Shown in pieces: positions 50,352 to 58,880 of a DNA stretch of 64,000 nucleotides (its first letter is position 1; each line of letters opens with the position of its first letter). The DNA is from Lacrimispora amygdalina (lineage in GTDB: Bacteria > Bacillota > Clostridia > Lachnospirales > Lachnospiraceae). A program made the translations under genes and the position numbers. The stretch covers positions 87,135 to 151,134 of the forward strand of contig NZ_OAOF01000012.1 of assembly GCF_900205965.1 (NCBI RefSeq). Direction: 5' to 3'. Under the pieces are notes generated by a model. It was not told where the DNA came from. It made no database searches and saw only the letters and a list, made by a program, of their open reading frames with translations.

Positions 50352-50383
50352 CTAAAAAAGGACCATTCTGGCCCTTTTTCTCT
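50352..50383. terminator. terminator
   Basis: AAAGGACCATTCTGGCCCTTTTT, also serves the convergent Thg1-like gene. Confidence 0.75.
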
Positions 50384-50400
50384 TTATACTATTAATTGTT

Positions 50401-51156
50401 TTATGATACAGGAATCCATTTTGAAACATAATCTCTTCCCTCTTCCTTAAAAATAGGGATGTTTTTATCAATTTTCCATTCCATTTTTTCCTTACCTTCA
50501 TCCAGTTCTTTAACAGCACAAGCACCTCTGGTTAACCATGTATCATAATCATCCCAAATGATACTCTTTTCTTTTAACAATCCAAGAATCTCTACTGTAT
50601 TCTTTTTGTGTAATTCTGTTTTGCTAAGGTATGTTTGTCCAACATTTGCGATACTGTTTCTAATTGCATCTTTTTGCCTCCAATACAGATAATTTATAAC
50701 ATCATTTTCTGGAACGACAAAAGCCCTGGCATCAAATATTGCTGTACCGGATTTCTTATTATATATTACTCGTTTAGCTTCGTCTAAAATATTATCGGCT
50801 TTGACTTTGAAAACAGAATTAAACTTAACTGCAGCCAAGCCAGCTGGAATACTGAGTAACTTATTAAGCCTATTATCAAACCATGGCTCCGTCTCTAAAC
50901 TCTGATAATCACATAGTATCAAACTGATTTCATCTGACTGCGTATAGCCAAATACAACACCTGGCAACTCTTTACACAAATAAAGCATTGTTTCTACCAT
51001 AGTTTCTCTAAAAACCAAATCAAACGGTTTTTCCAACCCTTTCGTAAAAGATTTAAAATGCCAACCATCTAGCCTGATAATAACTGGCACACGAATTGGT
51101 AATAGATTATCACTTACTGCTTCATATCGTTTCATTCTTTCTTCAAGGCTTTTCAT
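50401..51156 (-). CDS. Thg1-like tRNA 3'-5' polymerase
   Basis: A 251-residue member of the Thg1/Thg1-like family, the only known enzymes that add nucleotides to RNA in the 3'-5' direction. Catalytic carboxylates are present: Asp in VIIRLDGWHFKSF (residue 30) and the SDE pair in GYTQSDEISLIL (near 76-78). Further conserved parts are FDARAFVVP and WRQKDAIRNSI. It can add G-1 to tRNA-His or repair 5' ends of truncated tRNAs. The tRNA-His at 25508 lacks an encoded G-1. AAGGAGAATGAATAT precedes the ATG; CATAATA at 51204-51210. Confidence 0.93.
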   Translation of the reverse strand: MKSLEERMKRYEAVSDNLLPIRVPVIIRLDGWHFKSFTKGLEKPFDLVFRETMVETMLYLCKELPGVVFGYTQSDEISLILCDYQSLETEPWFDNRLNKLLSIPAGLAAVKFNSVFKVKADNILDEAKRVIYNKKSGTAIFDARAFVVPENDVINYLYWRQKDAIRNSIANVGQTYLSKTELHKKNTVEILGLLKEKSIIWDDYDTWLTRGACAVKELDEGKEKMEWKIDKNIPIFKEEGRDYVSKWIPVS

Positions 51157-51203
51157 ACTATATTCATTCTCCTTTGTCCTTATTTTATTTTTATGTATAG
51201 ATG

Positions 51204-51210
51204 TATTATG
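51204..51210 (-). promoter_or_regulatory. CATAATA promoter element before the Thg1-like gene
   Basis: Minus-strand TTAACATAATACATC, 48 nt before ATG 51156, overlapping the end of the VirB4-like gene. Confidence 0.5.
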
Positions 51211-53320
51211 TTAATTCTTTATTAATATTAATTATTCTTTCTTGCTTGAATGGCGTAATAGAACGTCCCGTATAAAGTAATCCTTGCCAAGGTCCTACGT
51301 TCGTTATATAGCGTTCTAAACTAAGTGGGATATTTAGTAAATCCGAAAAAAGCTTTCTAGTTTCTTTAGATTGATTTAACAACATGATTGTATCGCAATT
51401 GTTAAGAATGGATTCAGTTATTGGTGACTTTAGCAATTCGTCTGTACATGCCGTAGCGCAGGTAGGAATGCACCATTGACTTCTTCCTCTTTTATATATT
51501 TGGCTTAAATAAGAAATTGCTGAATCAGATTTCATAAAAGGATGTATTTCATCAATATAAAACCATTTATATTTTGATATATGGTTATTCGCTAAAATAT
51601 GGTTCCAGTAAGCATTTAAATAGATTAACATCACACATTCTTCTAAATCACTCCATAAATATGAACACTGATATATAGTTAATCTATTTTTGTGCAGGAC
51701 ATTTGTTTTATAGTCAAAGACATGTAATTTTTCCAAAGTTAAAGCAATTAGCTTGGCTTCAGCCTCTGGTTGATTAAATAAAATCTCTCTGAAGTCTTTA
51801 AGCGTTGGACTTGCTGCAACATCACAAGTAATTGTAGGATCCTTTCTATGTAATTCTTCCATATGTTTCAAATACGGTTTATATAGAATCCACACACATC
51901 TATCAATAATAGATTTTTCATATGTTGAAAGCCGATAATTGGTATCTAATGTTGTTTCATATAGTCCTGTAATAAAGTCGCATTGTAAGGCTAACGGATC
52001 GGTGAAGCCACTATTGTCCACGTGCAGGTCTAATGGGTTGATATGCCAATCCGAATCTGGCTCTAAACATATAATATCACCATGAAACGTTTTCGCTATT
52101 TCAGAATATTCATTCCACGGATCAAGAATCGTTACATCATCCTCTGTTTGAAGTAAAACTTGTTTGATTTCATTTTTCATGATCTCTGTTTTTCCACTTC
52201 CAGCATTACCTAAGATGATTCCATTTCCATTTTTATGTTTCCTTCTATCATATATAATTGGCGTATCAATTAATGGATGAATGCCATAACAAAAACCATT
52301 CTTTTCTTGAATAGAATTTTTATAAGAAAACGGGATTAATTTTCCAGCTTCATTTATCGAAATTAATTCTTTTGATTTTATTTTATTTGTTCCAATTGGT
52401 AAAATTGTAGTTATGATTACTTTATTAACTTGTTTTAAATGTTCGGACTTTAAATTAGATATTTGATTCTTTAGATCTAATTCATTCTCTGCAAATAGAG
52501 TTACTACAGAGTTGCATAGGACCCTATCAAATGCTAGATACTCTGTAGAAGTATAATTTGCCTTTTTAATGAGCAGTTTTTTTTGATATTCATTAGTTGA
52601 TTTAAAATGAAGACTTATCATTCGCACAGCATCAATTTCCATTATTTCATTAATTAAATTATAATTGCAATTATCAGTTAACCCTTTGAAAACAAAATGT
52701 CTAACATATTTATTCCCAATTTGACCAGAATTAGAAACAGTTACAAAACTCGTTTCTTTTGATTTATTTGGTTGTTGTTTTTTTATAATACTTTTTCCGC
52801 AAATTTCTAATAGTAATTCTTCCCATTCTTCTTTTTTTAATGGTTCCATATTATAACTAGTGATTCTATTTACCAAGGACGCTACTATACTATAAATTTT
52901 GTAATACCTGCAAAGCACCTTTTCTACAGATTCTTCTTTTATTGTGAGAATTAAATATATTTCTCTTTGAACTTGTTTTTTCTTATCTATATGTTCTTTT
53001 ATCCAATTATTATATTCTTTTCTATAAGAATTCAAATCATCTAATTTCATTTTCATATATATTTCTTTGTTCTTTTTCTCTTTATTGGTTTTTCTATTAT
53101 AAATATTTATCTGGATACAAACATCTGGAGCAAGTCCTGTTAACAAGTCGATATATCTTTTAATAATGCTCATTTGTTCTTCTAGATCTGCAAGTAAAAA
53201 ATCAATATTATCTATTTTATAACATCTAGAAAATAGTCCTCTTTTTATTTCCATAATCCCATTATTATGTAACGTTTCATATATTTCTATCTCTTTATCT
53301 TTGTTCAATTTTTGAAACAT
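51206..53320 (-). CDS. VirB4-type secretion ATPase
   Basis: A 704-residue VirB4/TraE-like ATPase. The ATPase domain starts near residue 355: Walker A GIILGNAGSGKTEIMKNEI, a central VTILDPWNEYSEIA, Walker B KWFYIDEIHPFM and the sensor part NCDTIMLLNQSKE. The N-terminal 340 residues match the VirB4 receptor-like part in layout. VirB4 ATPases drive type IV secretion in conjugation. The start is set at ATG 53320 because AAAGGA precedes it; ATG 53341 lacks a site. Other channel genes are not in the window, but the transglycosylase and CpaE-like gene fit. Confidence 0.85.
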   Translation of the reverse strand: MFQKLNKDKEIEIYETLHNNGIMEIKRGLFSRCYKIDNIDFLLADLEEQMSIIKRYIDLLTGLAPDVCIQINIYNRKTNKEKKNKEIYMKMKLDDLNSYRKEYNNWIKEHIDKKKQVQREIYLILTIKEESVEKVLCRYYKIYSIVASLVNRITSYNMEPLKKEEWEELLLEICGKSIIKKQQPNKSKETSFVTVSNSGQIGNKYVRHFVFKGLTDNCNYNLINEIMEIDAVRMISLHFKSTNEYQKKLLIKKANYTSTEYLAFDRVLCNSVVTLFAENELDLKNQISNLKSEHLKQVNKVIITTILPIGTNKIKSKELISINEAGKLIPFSYKNSIQEKNGFCYGIHPLIDTPIIYDRRKHKNGNGIILGNAGSGKTEIMKNEIKQVLLQTEDDVTILDPWNEYSEIAKTFHGDIICLEPDSDWHINPLDLHVDNSGFTDPLALQCDFITGLYETTLDTNYRLSTYEKSIIDRCVWILYKPYLKHMEELHRKDPTITCDVAASPTLKDFREILFNQPEAEAKLIALTLEKLHVFDYKTNVLHKNRLTIYQCSYLWSDLEECVMLIYLNAYWNHILANNHISKYKWFYIDEIHPFMKSDSAISYLSQIYKRGRSQWCIPTCATACTDELLKSPITESILNNCDTIMLLNQSKETRKLFSDLLNIPLSLERYITNVGPWQGLLYTGRSITPFKQERIININKELT

Positions 53321-53427
53321 AATTAACTTAATTCCTTTCATTCATTTATTTTTAATATGAAAGAAATTCCATTTCAAAGAAATTAAAATATAACTATATA
53401 CATTACGGGCTATACTGAAATGAGCAG

Positions 53428-53458
53428 CAATAAAAAAAGGCCCTGCAGGCCTTTTTAG
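53428..53458 (-). terminator. terminator overlapping a small ORF end
   Basis: AAAAAGGCC-TGCA-GGGCCTTTTTTT on the minus strand. Confidence 0.85.
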
Positions 53459-53598
53459 TAATTGTCAATTTGAATTTCGAATATGTTTCCCTCTCCATCT
53501 TTGATTTTGATACTGTTTTCTGTCTCTTCTGTAATAAAAACATCACCATAATCATTAATTGTGTTAGTTATACGTGATAATAATATACTTCCTGTCAT
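53455..53598 (-). CDS. small protein, 47 aa
   Basis: Starts MTGSILLSRITNTINDYGDV and ends IFEIQIDNY. GAGGAATAATT, which includes the stop of the HicB-like gene, is its ribosome site, so it is coupled to that gene. Function unknown. Confidence 0.55.
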   Translation of the reverse strand: MTGSILLSRITNTINDYGDVFITEETENSIKIKDGEGNIFEIQIDNY

Positions 53599-53600
53599 AA

Positions 53601-54215
53601 TTATTCCTCACTATTCTTTGTTATTCGTTCTCTGAAGGCAGCCTTTTCTTCTTCCGTATATTCCTTTTTAGGCCCAGAACCGGGTCTATAAATATGTAAG
53701 TAATTAACCGGAAGCTTTGCATATACAGAACCGTCCTGATTTTGCTTAACAATTTTTACCTCATCAGGATATTTACCCGCAAGTTTTTGAATCTTATTAG
53801 ATAATCTAATTTGGGAAAAGGTTACCGACATAACTTTCTGTCCCTTGTAAAACTCAATATTATTTTCACTCCCATCCCATATTGAGCTCACTCTTGAAAA
53901 ATCCTCTCTTACTAATTCTTCTAGACTTTTTTCTGCATTAAATAAGTTTTCAATATCGACATCAACATATGTGAAAGAAAACCCTTTTGCTTTTTTGTAT
54001 TCTACAGAGCCAGGATCCGGCAAGTTCAAGCCATCATCTCTTATTTGTTCCAGCTTTTGTTTTATATAATTTCTTGCTATTATCATTGCTTTTCCGAAGC
54101 ATTCATTTTCTTCTTCTATGTGAATTTCAAAATCTGGTATATCGATAATTGTTACTTCTTTTTGTATATTAATCCAAATAGGATAAGCCACAATATTTTC
54201 ATTTATACTCTTCAT
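53601..54215 (-). CDS. HicB-fold protein with extra C-terminal domain, 204 aa
   Basis: The first 75 residues follow the HicB antitoxin layout: AYPIWINIQKEVTIIDIPDF, then GKAMIIARNYIKQKLEQI, then LNLPDPG. HicB folds bind and block HicA ribonucleases, but no HicA-like gene is adjacent. A second region (75-204) has no known motif. AAGGAGATTAAAAAC precedes the ATG. Confidence 0.6.
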   Translation of the reverse strand: MKSINENIVAYPIWINIQKEVTIIDIPDFEIHIEEENECFGKAMIIARNYIKQKLEQIRDDGLNLPDPGSVEYKKAKGFSFTYVDVDIENLFNAEKSLEELVREDFSRVSSIWDGSENNIEFYKGQKVMSVTFSQIRLSNKIQKLAGKYPDEVKIVKQNQDGSVYAKLPVNYLHIYRPGSGPKKEYTEEEKAAFRERITKNSEE

Positions 54216-54296
54216 GTTTTTAATCTCCTTCTCTTATTTATTTTTATAATGTTTTTATTTTCTTACAAACAACTATTTTAAGAAGACTATATTTTA

Positions 54297-54303
54297 CATA
54301 ATA
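54297..54303 (+). promoter_or_regulatory. CATAATA promoter element
   Basis: ATTTTACATAATATTATTG, 32 nt before ATG 54335. Confidence 0.5.
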
Positions 54304-54334
54304 TTATTGAAATCATAAAAGGAGTATAAAAGTA

Positions 54335-55072
54335 ATGAACATTAAAGAGTTACAACTCTCTGAATTTATTAAATCAAAACAATTTACTACTCCTCTCTCA
54401 ATTAACGAACGAAGTTTTCAAATATTTGGCGATGAAAAATTTTTAAATTCTACAGAAGGAAAATCACTTCTAAATAAAAATCATATTTCAATTCATATGC
54501 TAAATGTATATAAAACTCCCGAACCATTTATTTACTATCTCAATCCATACTCAAACAGCAAGAATGCCTTAATTATTGAAAATAAGGATTCGTGGTATAC
54601 GATGAAATATGTGCTTAAAAATTATGGTTCTGTCTGTGGGATTGATATAAAAGCTTTGATCTATGGTGAAGGAAGAAAAATACAGAATTCTTTTTCTTAT
54701 ATTGAGGAGGATGACACTGCCAATATTCATGACGTACAGACATTTTTTTACTTTGGCGATATTGACTCCTCTGGAATCGACATTTATTATAAATTAAAAA
54801 ATTTGTTTAAGGCTCATAATATTTGTCCGTTTGATCCAGGGTACCAATATTTATATAATAATCGAAACTTAAAGCGAAAAAAAGAAATGAAAAATTGTAC
54901 TAGAATTCCTTGTTATGAATTATCACATTTTGAATTTCTTGGAGTCGAAGCCAGAGTTGTGTTACTTGAAATCTGCAACAATGACTTTATCGTTCCACAG
55001 GAAATATTAAACCATGAAGTATTATTGCGATGGAATGTAATATCTAATTATGAAAATGATATTTATTTATAA
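54335..55072 (+). CDS. JetD-like TOPRIM-domain (DUF2220) protein
   Basis: A 245-residue protein whose residues 85-150 match the TOPRIM-type core of JetD/DUF2220 proteins: NALIIENKDSWYTMKYVL with the acidic residue of motif one, then TFFYFGDIDSSGIDIYYKL with the GDIDxxG motif. JetD is the nuclease of the Wadjet anti-plasmid system. Usual JetD proteins are nearly 400 residues, and no jetA, jetB or jetC lies nearby, so this is an orphan, shorter version. It could be a counter-defence decoy or an unrelated TOPRIM nuclease. AAAGGAG precedes the ATG. Confidence 0.65.
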   Translation: MNIKELQLSEFIKSKQFTTPLSINERSFQIFGDEKFLNSTEGKSLLNKNHISIHMLNVYKTPEPFIYYLNPYSNSKNALIIENKDSWYTMKYVLKNYGSVCGIDIKALIYGEGRKIQNSFSYIEEDDTANIHDVQTFFYFGDIDSSGIDIYYKLKNLFKAHNICPFDPGYQYLYNNRNLKRKKEMKNCTRIPCYELSHFEFLGVEARVVLLEICNNDFIVPQEILNHEVLLRWNVISNYENDIYL

Positions 55073-55098
55073 AAAAAAGAAGCCAAGGCTTCTTTTTA
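55072..55098 (+). terminator. terminator
   Basis: AAAGAAGCC-AA-GGCTTCTTTTT. Confidence 0.85.
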
Positions 55099-55203
55099 AT
55101 TTATTAAAATCCCAGCATCGATTTAAATCTTCTAAATCAAAATTTGATTCTTTAATTGCTCTTCATCAGCCACATTCATTTTTTTAAATTGATCCGGATG
55201 ATT

Positions 55204-55416
55204 TCATGTTTGTGACAAAGCATATCTTAAAGATATGGGTTCACCCATCTTTATCCAGTTCTTTGGTATCTTTCCGCCATTTTCCTCTAAAAGATTGTTA
55301 ATACCAATCACCGCCTCCTCACGTGTTACATTTTCAGGAAACTTGAATACAACACTATATGTTTTAGATACCCTCTCATCATCCAAACTTGGTATCGGAT
55401 TTTTAAATTTACTCAT
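55204..55416 (-). CDS. hypothetical protein, 70 aa
   Basis: Small soluble protein with KTYSVVFKFPENVTREEAVI and a proline-containing end. AAGGAGGGAAAATAC precedes the ATG. No family recognised. Confidence 0.6.
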   Translation of the reverse strand: MSKFKNPIPSLDDERVSKTYSVVFKFPENVTREEAVIGINNLLEENGGKIPKNWIKMGEPISLRYALSQT

Positions 55417-55436
55417 GTATTTTCCCTCCTTAAATA

Positions 55437-55727
55437 TCAGTTTTCCTGCTTAGCCGGTTCGTGACACTCCAAGCTGATTGATACACAATTCATTGTTGTT
55501 CTGACCTTTCTTGCCACTTCTTCCTGTATTGCTCTTGTGGTTATGTCCTTGACCCGGCTATTAACCATTCCGTCAATATTTGTTTCATGTACTGCCTGAT
55601 TAATGGCTTTTTCTACTTTTTCATCTATTACACCTTTCACAAAATCAACGATAGTTTCCCTGTTAATGCCATTGTCAGCCAACATCTGGCTTAAAATCTT
55701 TCTCAATTCAATCTGTTCTACTGTCAT
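55437..55727 (-). CDS. hypothetical protein, 96 aa
   Basis: Helical, acidic-basic mixed protein (LRKILSQMLADNGINRETIV, then VKDITTRAIQEEVARKVRTT). The C-terminus holds SISLECHEPA. GAAAGGAATGAGAT precedes the ATG. Function unknown. Confidence 0.6.
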   Translation of the reverse strand: MTVEQIELRKILSQMLADNGINRETIVDFVKGVIDEKVEKAINQAVHETNIDGMVNSRVKDITTRAIQEEVARKVRTTMNCVSISLECHEPAKQEN

Positions 55728-55782
55728 ATCTCATTCCTTTCTCCCGGTACTCCGGGAAATATAAATTTCATATAAAATATTA

Positions 55783-55989
55783 TTATGGTTGCATTTCTAC
55801 GACTAGTGGAAAGAAATCAGAAAATCCAACAACAACCATCGGGATGTGTTTGTGATTTTCCCAATCTTCGTTCCATTTGAAGATATCACCTACTTCTAAA
55901 CTTCTATCTTTGTCCATGCTAATTTGACTATTTGTAGGCAGTTTATTTTCATCTACGAAAAAACATACAGTTCCTTTTCTAACTTCCAT
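55783..55989 (-). CDS. hypothetical protein, 68 aa
   Basis: Strand-rich small protein (TVCFFVDENKLPTNSQISMD, then VGDIFKWNEDWENHKHIPMV). AAAAGGTGGTATTTAAAAT precedes the ATG. Not recognised. Confidence 0.6.
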   Translation of the reverse strand: MEVRKGTVCFFVDENKLPTNSQISMDKDRSLEVGDIFKWNEDWENHKHIPMVVVGFSDFFPLVVEMQP

Positions 55990-56064
55990 ATTTTAAATAC
56001 CACCTTTTGTTTTATTGATTTAACATAAAATTTACTTTCTATTCACTAATTGTTACACTTAATT

Positions 56065-56311
56065 CTAATTTACCAAAGATATACAAGTGATAGAATTTTG
56101 TTTAAAGCGGTTTTCTTTGCAAAAATCTTGACATAATTTGTGTAATACTTCACATTTCTTCTGAATATAATCAAACTGATATGGATACACATCTAACTGC
56201 GTTTGATCAGATTGACTGTCACGATTAATAAAATCAATGTTGAAATTCGTCAGTTGGCACAATACATTTCTCTGGTATTTCCATATTTATCATAGCTTTC
56301 GCAAATGTCAT
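56065..56311 (-). pseudogene. small Cys-containing protein gene with a frameshift
   Basis: A strong GGAGGTAAAA precedes ATG 56309-56311. The frame starts MTFAKAMINMEIPEKCIV and then stops after 24 codons, while the next frame continues CQLTNFNIDFINRDSQSDQT to 56065 without its own ribosome site. Joining the frames near 56265 gives a single protein of about 82 residues with a CI-CQL cysteine pair, so one base has been gained or lost. Confidence 0.55.
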
Positions 56312-56447
56312 TTTTACCTCCATAAAATGTGCTTTCTATTTCTTATTTAATGTTAGCCTATTGGCATCGTTTATCCTCGAAAACCCAGAATCTGATAATT
56401 CTCTGTTCTCTTCTAACCAGTATTGTATCTGTGCTTTCCATATAGGC

Positions 56448-57293
56448 CTAACATCTGCTAAAATTTCGATTAAACACGTCATAATTTATTGTCTCTGTTG
56501 CTTTACAATAGACAGCAAACTCTACATATTTAAAACAATATTTGTATTTCTCCAATGATTCCTTAAATGCCCTGGCAACAACTTCCGGTGGATTGCAAAA
56601 CGCACCACAGCCAAAAGCACCAAGAATAAGTGCGTCTACATTGTTTTTTGCTGCCACATTAAAAATTTGCTCTGTTCTCTTCTTTAATAAAATCAAAAGT
56701 TCTTTTTGTGTTATCTTTGAAGCTTCTCCTGATCCTGGATTCATCTTGTTATATGGAATCGGACGCAGATTCGGAGCTGCACAGGTTATGATATCCACTT
56801 TAGCCCAATCCTCTTCGGCCTTAAGCACCGGTTCGTCTGTATCTGTCTTAAAAACCACGATATCTGGAGTATAGATACACATATCACTATACAACACATT
56901 TTTTTCAGCCTTATGATACTTGTAAAAAGATTCATACACCATTTTTGTTGTCAGTGCTGGGTATAATGTGGAGCATCTGCACAGGGCTTCTTCCTGGGCA
57001 CTGCTGCCAGCCTTCACTCCTCCTCCAGGATTCGTGGCAGAGGCAAAATTTAATACGGCGATCTTATCTTCTGGATGAAGTCTGTGATATTTCTCTGCTG
57101 CAGCAAAACTCCGATCCTTAGATACAACCACAGCACAAGCAGTTTCTTTCACATCTGTTCTTCCTTCTTCCAGAGAAACATAAACCTTGGTCTGATTTAT
57201 CGAATTTATTATTGCGGCAGCCAATATCTTTTTTTCTTTCATAACTTTTTCTGTATCCTGAAAAATCTCAACTCTCTTTTCTCTATTACTCAT
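56448..57293 (-). CDS. bacterial-type PARG / macrodomain hydrolase (TIGR02452-like)
   Basis: A 281-residue protein of the microbial PARG family. The signature is intact: LNFASATNPGGGVKAGSSAQ followed by EEALCRCSTLY, i.e. GGG-x(6-8)-QEE with catalytic glutamates, then DVDALILGAFGCGAFCNPP-like C-terminal macrodomain text (NVDALILGAFGCGAFCNPPE). PARG enzymes cut ADP-ribose chains and release ADP-ribose. On this element it may undo ADP-ribosylation by defence toxins or recycle ADP-ribose. AAGGAGAAAAA precedes the ATG. Confidence 0.85.
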   Translation of the reverse strand: MSNREKRVEIFQDTEKVMKEKKILAAAIINSINQTKVYVSLEEGRTDVKETACAVVVSKDRSFAAAEKYHRLHPEDKIAVLNFASATNPGGGVKAGSSAQEEALCRCSTLYPALTTKMVYESFYKYHKAEKNVLYSDMCIYTPDIVVFKTDTDEPVLKAEEDWAKVDIITCAAPNLRPIPYNKMNPGSGEASKITQKELLILLKKRTEQIFNVAAKNNVDALILGAFGCGAFCNPPEVVARAFKESLEKYKYCFKYVEFAVYCKATETINYDVFNRNFSRC

Positions 57294-57387
57294 TTTTTCT
57301 CCTTAACTTTTTATTATATGAATTTTGAAAGTCAGATAACATCGATAATGTTATACTTTTATCTCTAATTTCTAGAGTTCACAAAAT

Positions 57388-57792
57388 TTATTTATGATCT
57401 GTCATATCTACAATCCCGTTATCAATTAACCAATTGAATCTCGCAAGTAACTTCTCCTGAATTTCTAAATCCATTTCATTTTCAATCTCTTTCGGATTAA
57501 AAAACTCTTTAAAGTTATAATTGGACATACCACCATGAGCAGAACATGATAATTTAATTTTTCCAGCATAAGACTTAGCATCATCATCATAAAAACCAAG
57601 CCAGTAATCGTTGTATGTGCAATACATGTAGTCAGATACTGTTTTGCTTGTGTTTTCGGATAGACACCATGCACCTACTACATCATTTCTCCAAAATGGA
57701 TCTTCATGTAATCTCTCTGATTTTAATACCTTAGCTCTTTTAATATCTTTTGGTCTTAAATTATATTTGTTTTCTACCATCGGTTTTCTCAT
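57388..57792 (-). CDS. hypothetical protein, 134 aa
   Basis: Soluble protein rich in Tyr, Trp and Asp (VSDYMYCTYNDYWLGFYDDD). Not recognised. AAGGAAGATAAT precedes ATG 57792. It lies between the PARG and PRPP-synthetase-like genes on the same strand. Confidence 0.6.
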   Translation of the reverse strand: MRKPMVENKYNLRPKDIKRAKVLKSERLHEDPFWRNDVVGAWCLSENTSKTVSDYMYCTYNDYWLGFYDDDAKSYAGKIKLSCSAHGGMSNYNFKEFFNPKEIENEMDLEIQEKLLARFNWLIDNGIVDMTDHK

Positions 57793-57938
57793 ATTATCTT
57801 CCTTTTGATCGTTATATCCATTAAGTATTGATATACAGTCTGATTCATTGTTTATAAATCTGATCCTTCAGTCACTAGAATTATTTATTTTCTGACTGGT
57901 ATAAATCAACCCTTCTTTTATATGATTGTCCTTCTTAA

Positions 57939-58772
57939 CTAAACAACTATTTTTACAAACTCAATTTCCGGAATCTGATAGTTCCTAATAATGCTATTGC
58001 ATGTATATATCTTGGATATCGGGCTATCCTCTCGCACGATTGGATATTTAATTACATTATTCTCGCAATGAGCAACCCAAAGAGCGATATCCGATACACC
58101 TCTCTGTTTCATTATATTTGCAACCCGGATCACAGTTCCTCCAGTGCAGCATATATCATCAATAATCAGTACCCTCCTACCAACAAGATTTAATTCTCCA
58201 TTAAATAGTTCATAGCTAATAATTTCTCTACTGTCATCTAAGACACGTTGTTTTTCACCATAAAAATATGGATACGTATTAAGTATTTTCTGACTCAATA
58301 TTTTAGGGTACTTTTTCATAGCTCCTTTATCAGGAAAAAATAAATAATCAGGCTCATATATTTTTGTCACCTTATTGATATAAAGATTAATATCCTGTAC
58401 AAATACATTTTTAATCATATCTGTAATTCCAGAAGAATGGTTATCTAATGTAATAATTTTATCCAGATTCAGCCGGTTAATTATATTTGCAAATAGTTTC
58501 AGGCTAAAGGCATATCCTTTAATCGGCCGATCCATCCGACCATAGGGAACATAGAGCATGTATAAGGAAATCTTTGATTCTGGCTCCTCACTTCGTATAA
58601 ATTCAACTGCAAATTGTAAATCCGCAATGTCCTTATTATCCTGAAAGTATAATTCAATCACATTATTGTCCTGTTTTATGCTTACTGGTTTATAGCTAAC
58701 TTCTCCATTACTAAACTGTTCACTTCCAAATACAATTTCATTCACTTTTATCACATTATTTCTCCTCTCCAT
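57939..58772 (-). CDS. ribose-phosphate pyrophosphokinase-like protein
   Basis: A 277-residue PRPP-synthetase homologue, shorter than the usual 310-320 residues. Landmarks: YMLYVPYGRMDRPIKGYAFS near 85-105 (Arg-containing ATP loop), NRLNLDKIITLDNHSSG near 125 (metal-binding loop) and the PRPP loop RRVLIIDDICCTGGTVIRVA near 205. PRPP synthetase would feed PncB. The short phage-type enzyme is also the shape of the ADP-ribose-pyrophosphate synthetase of the NARP1 pathway; sequence alone cannot choose between these. The upstream ATG is preceded by GGAGAGG. The nearby PARG gene would release ADP-ribose. Confidence 0.85.
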   Translation of the reverse strand: MERRNNVIKVNEIVFGSEQFSNGEVSYKPVSIKQDNNVIELYFQDNKDIADLQFAVEFIRSEEPESKISLYMLYVPYGRMDRPIKGYAFSLKLFANIINRLNLDKIITLDNHSSGITDMIKNVFVQDINLYINKVTKIYEPDYLFFPDKGAMKKYPKILSQKILNTYPYFYGEKQRVLDDSREIISYELFNGELNLVGRRVLIIDDICCTGGTVIRVANIMKQRGVSDIALWVAHCENNVIKYPIVREDSPISKIYTCNSIIRNYQIPEIEFVKIVV

Positions 58773-58844
58773 CTATAATCTTTCCTTTAATATGTCAAGA
58801 AATAAAAAATAATAAATACTTTTTTAAGAAGTAACTTTTTTATA

Positions 58845-58851
58845 CATATTA
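58845..58851 (+). promoter_or_regulatory. CATATTA promoter element
   Basis: TTTATACATATTAGATTT, 30 nt before ATG 58881. Confidence 0.45.
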
Positions 58852-58880
58852 GATTTATAAAAGATTAAAAGGAGAATATT

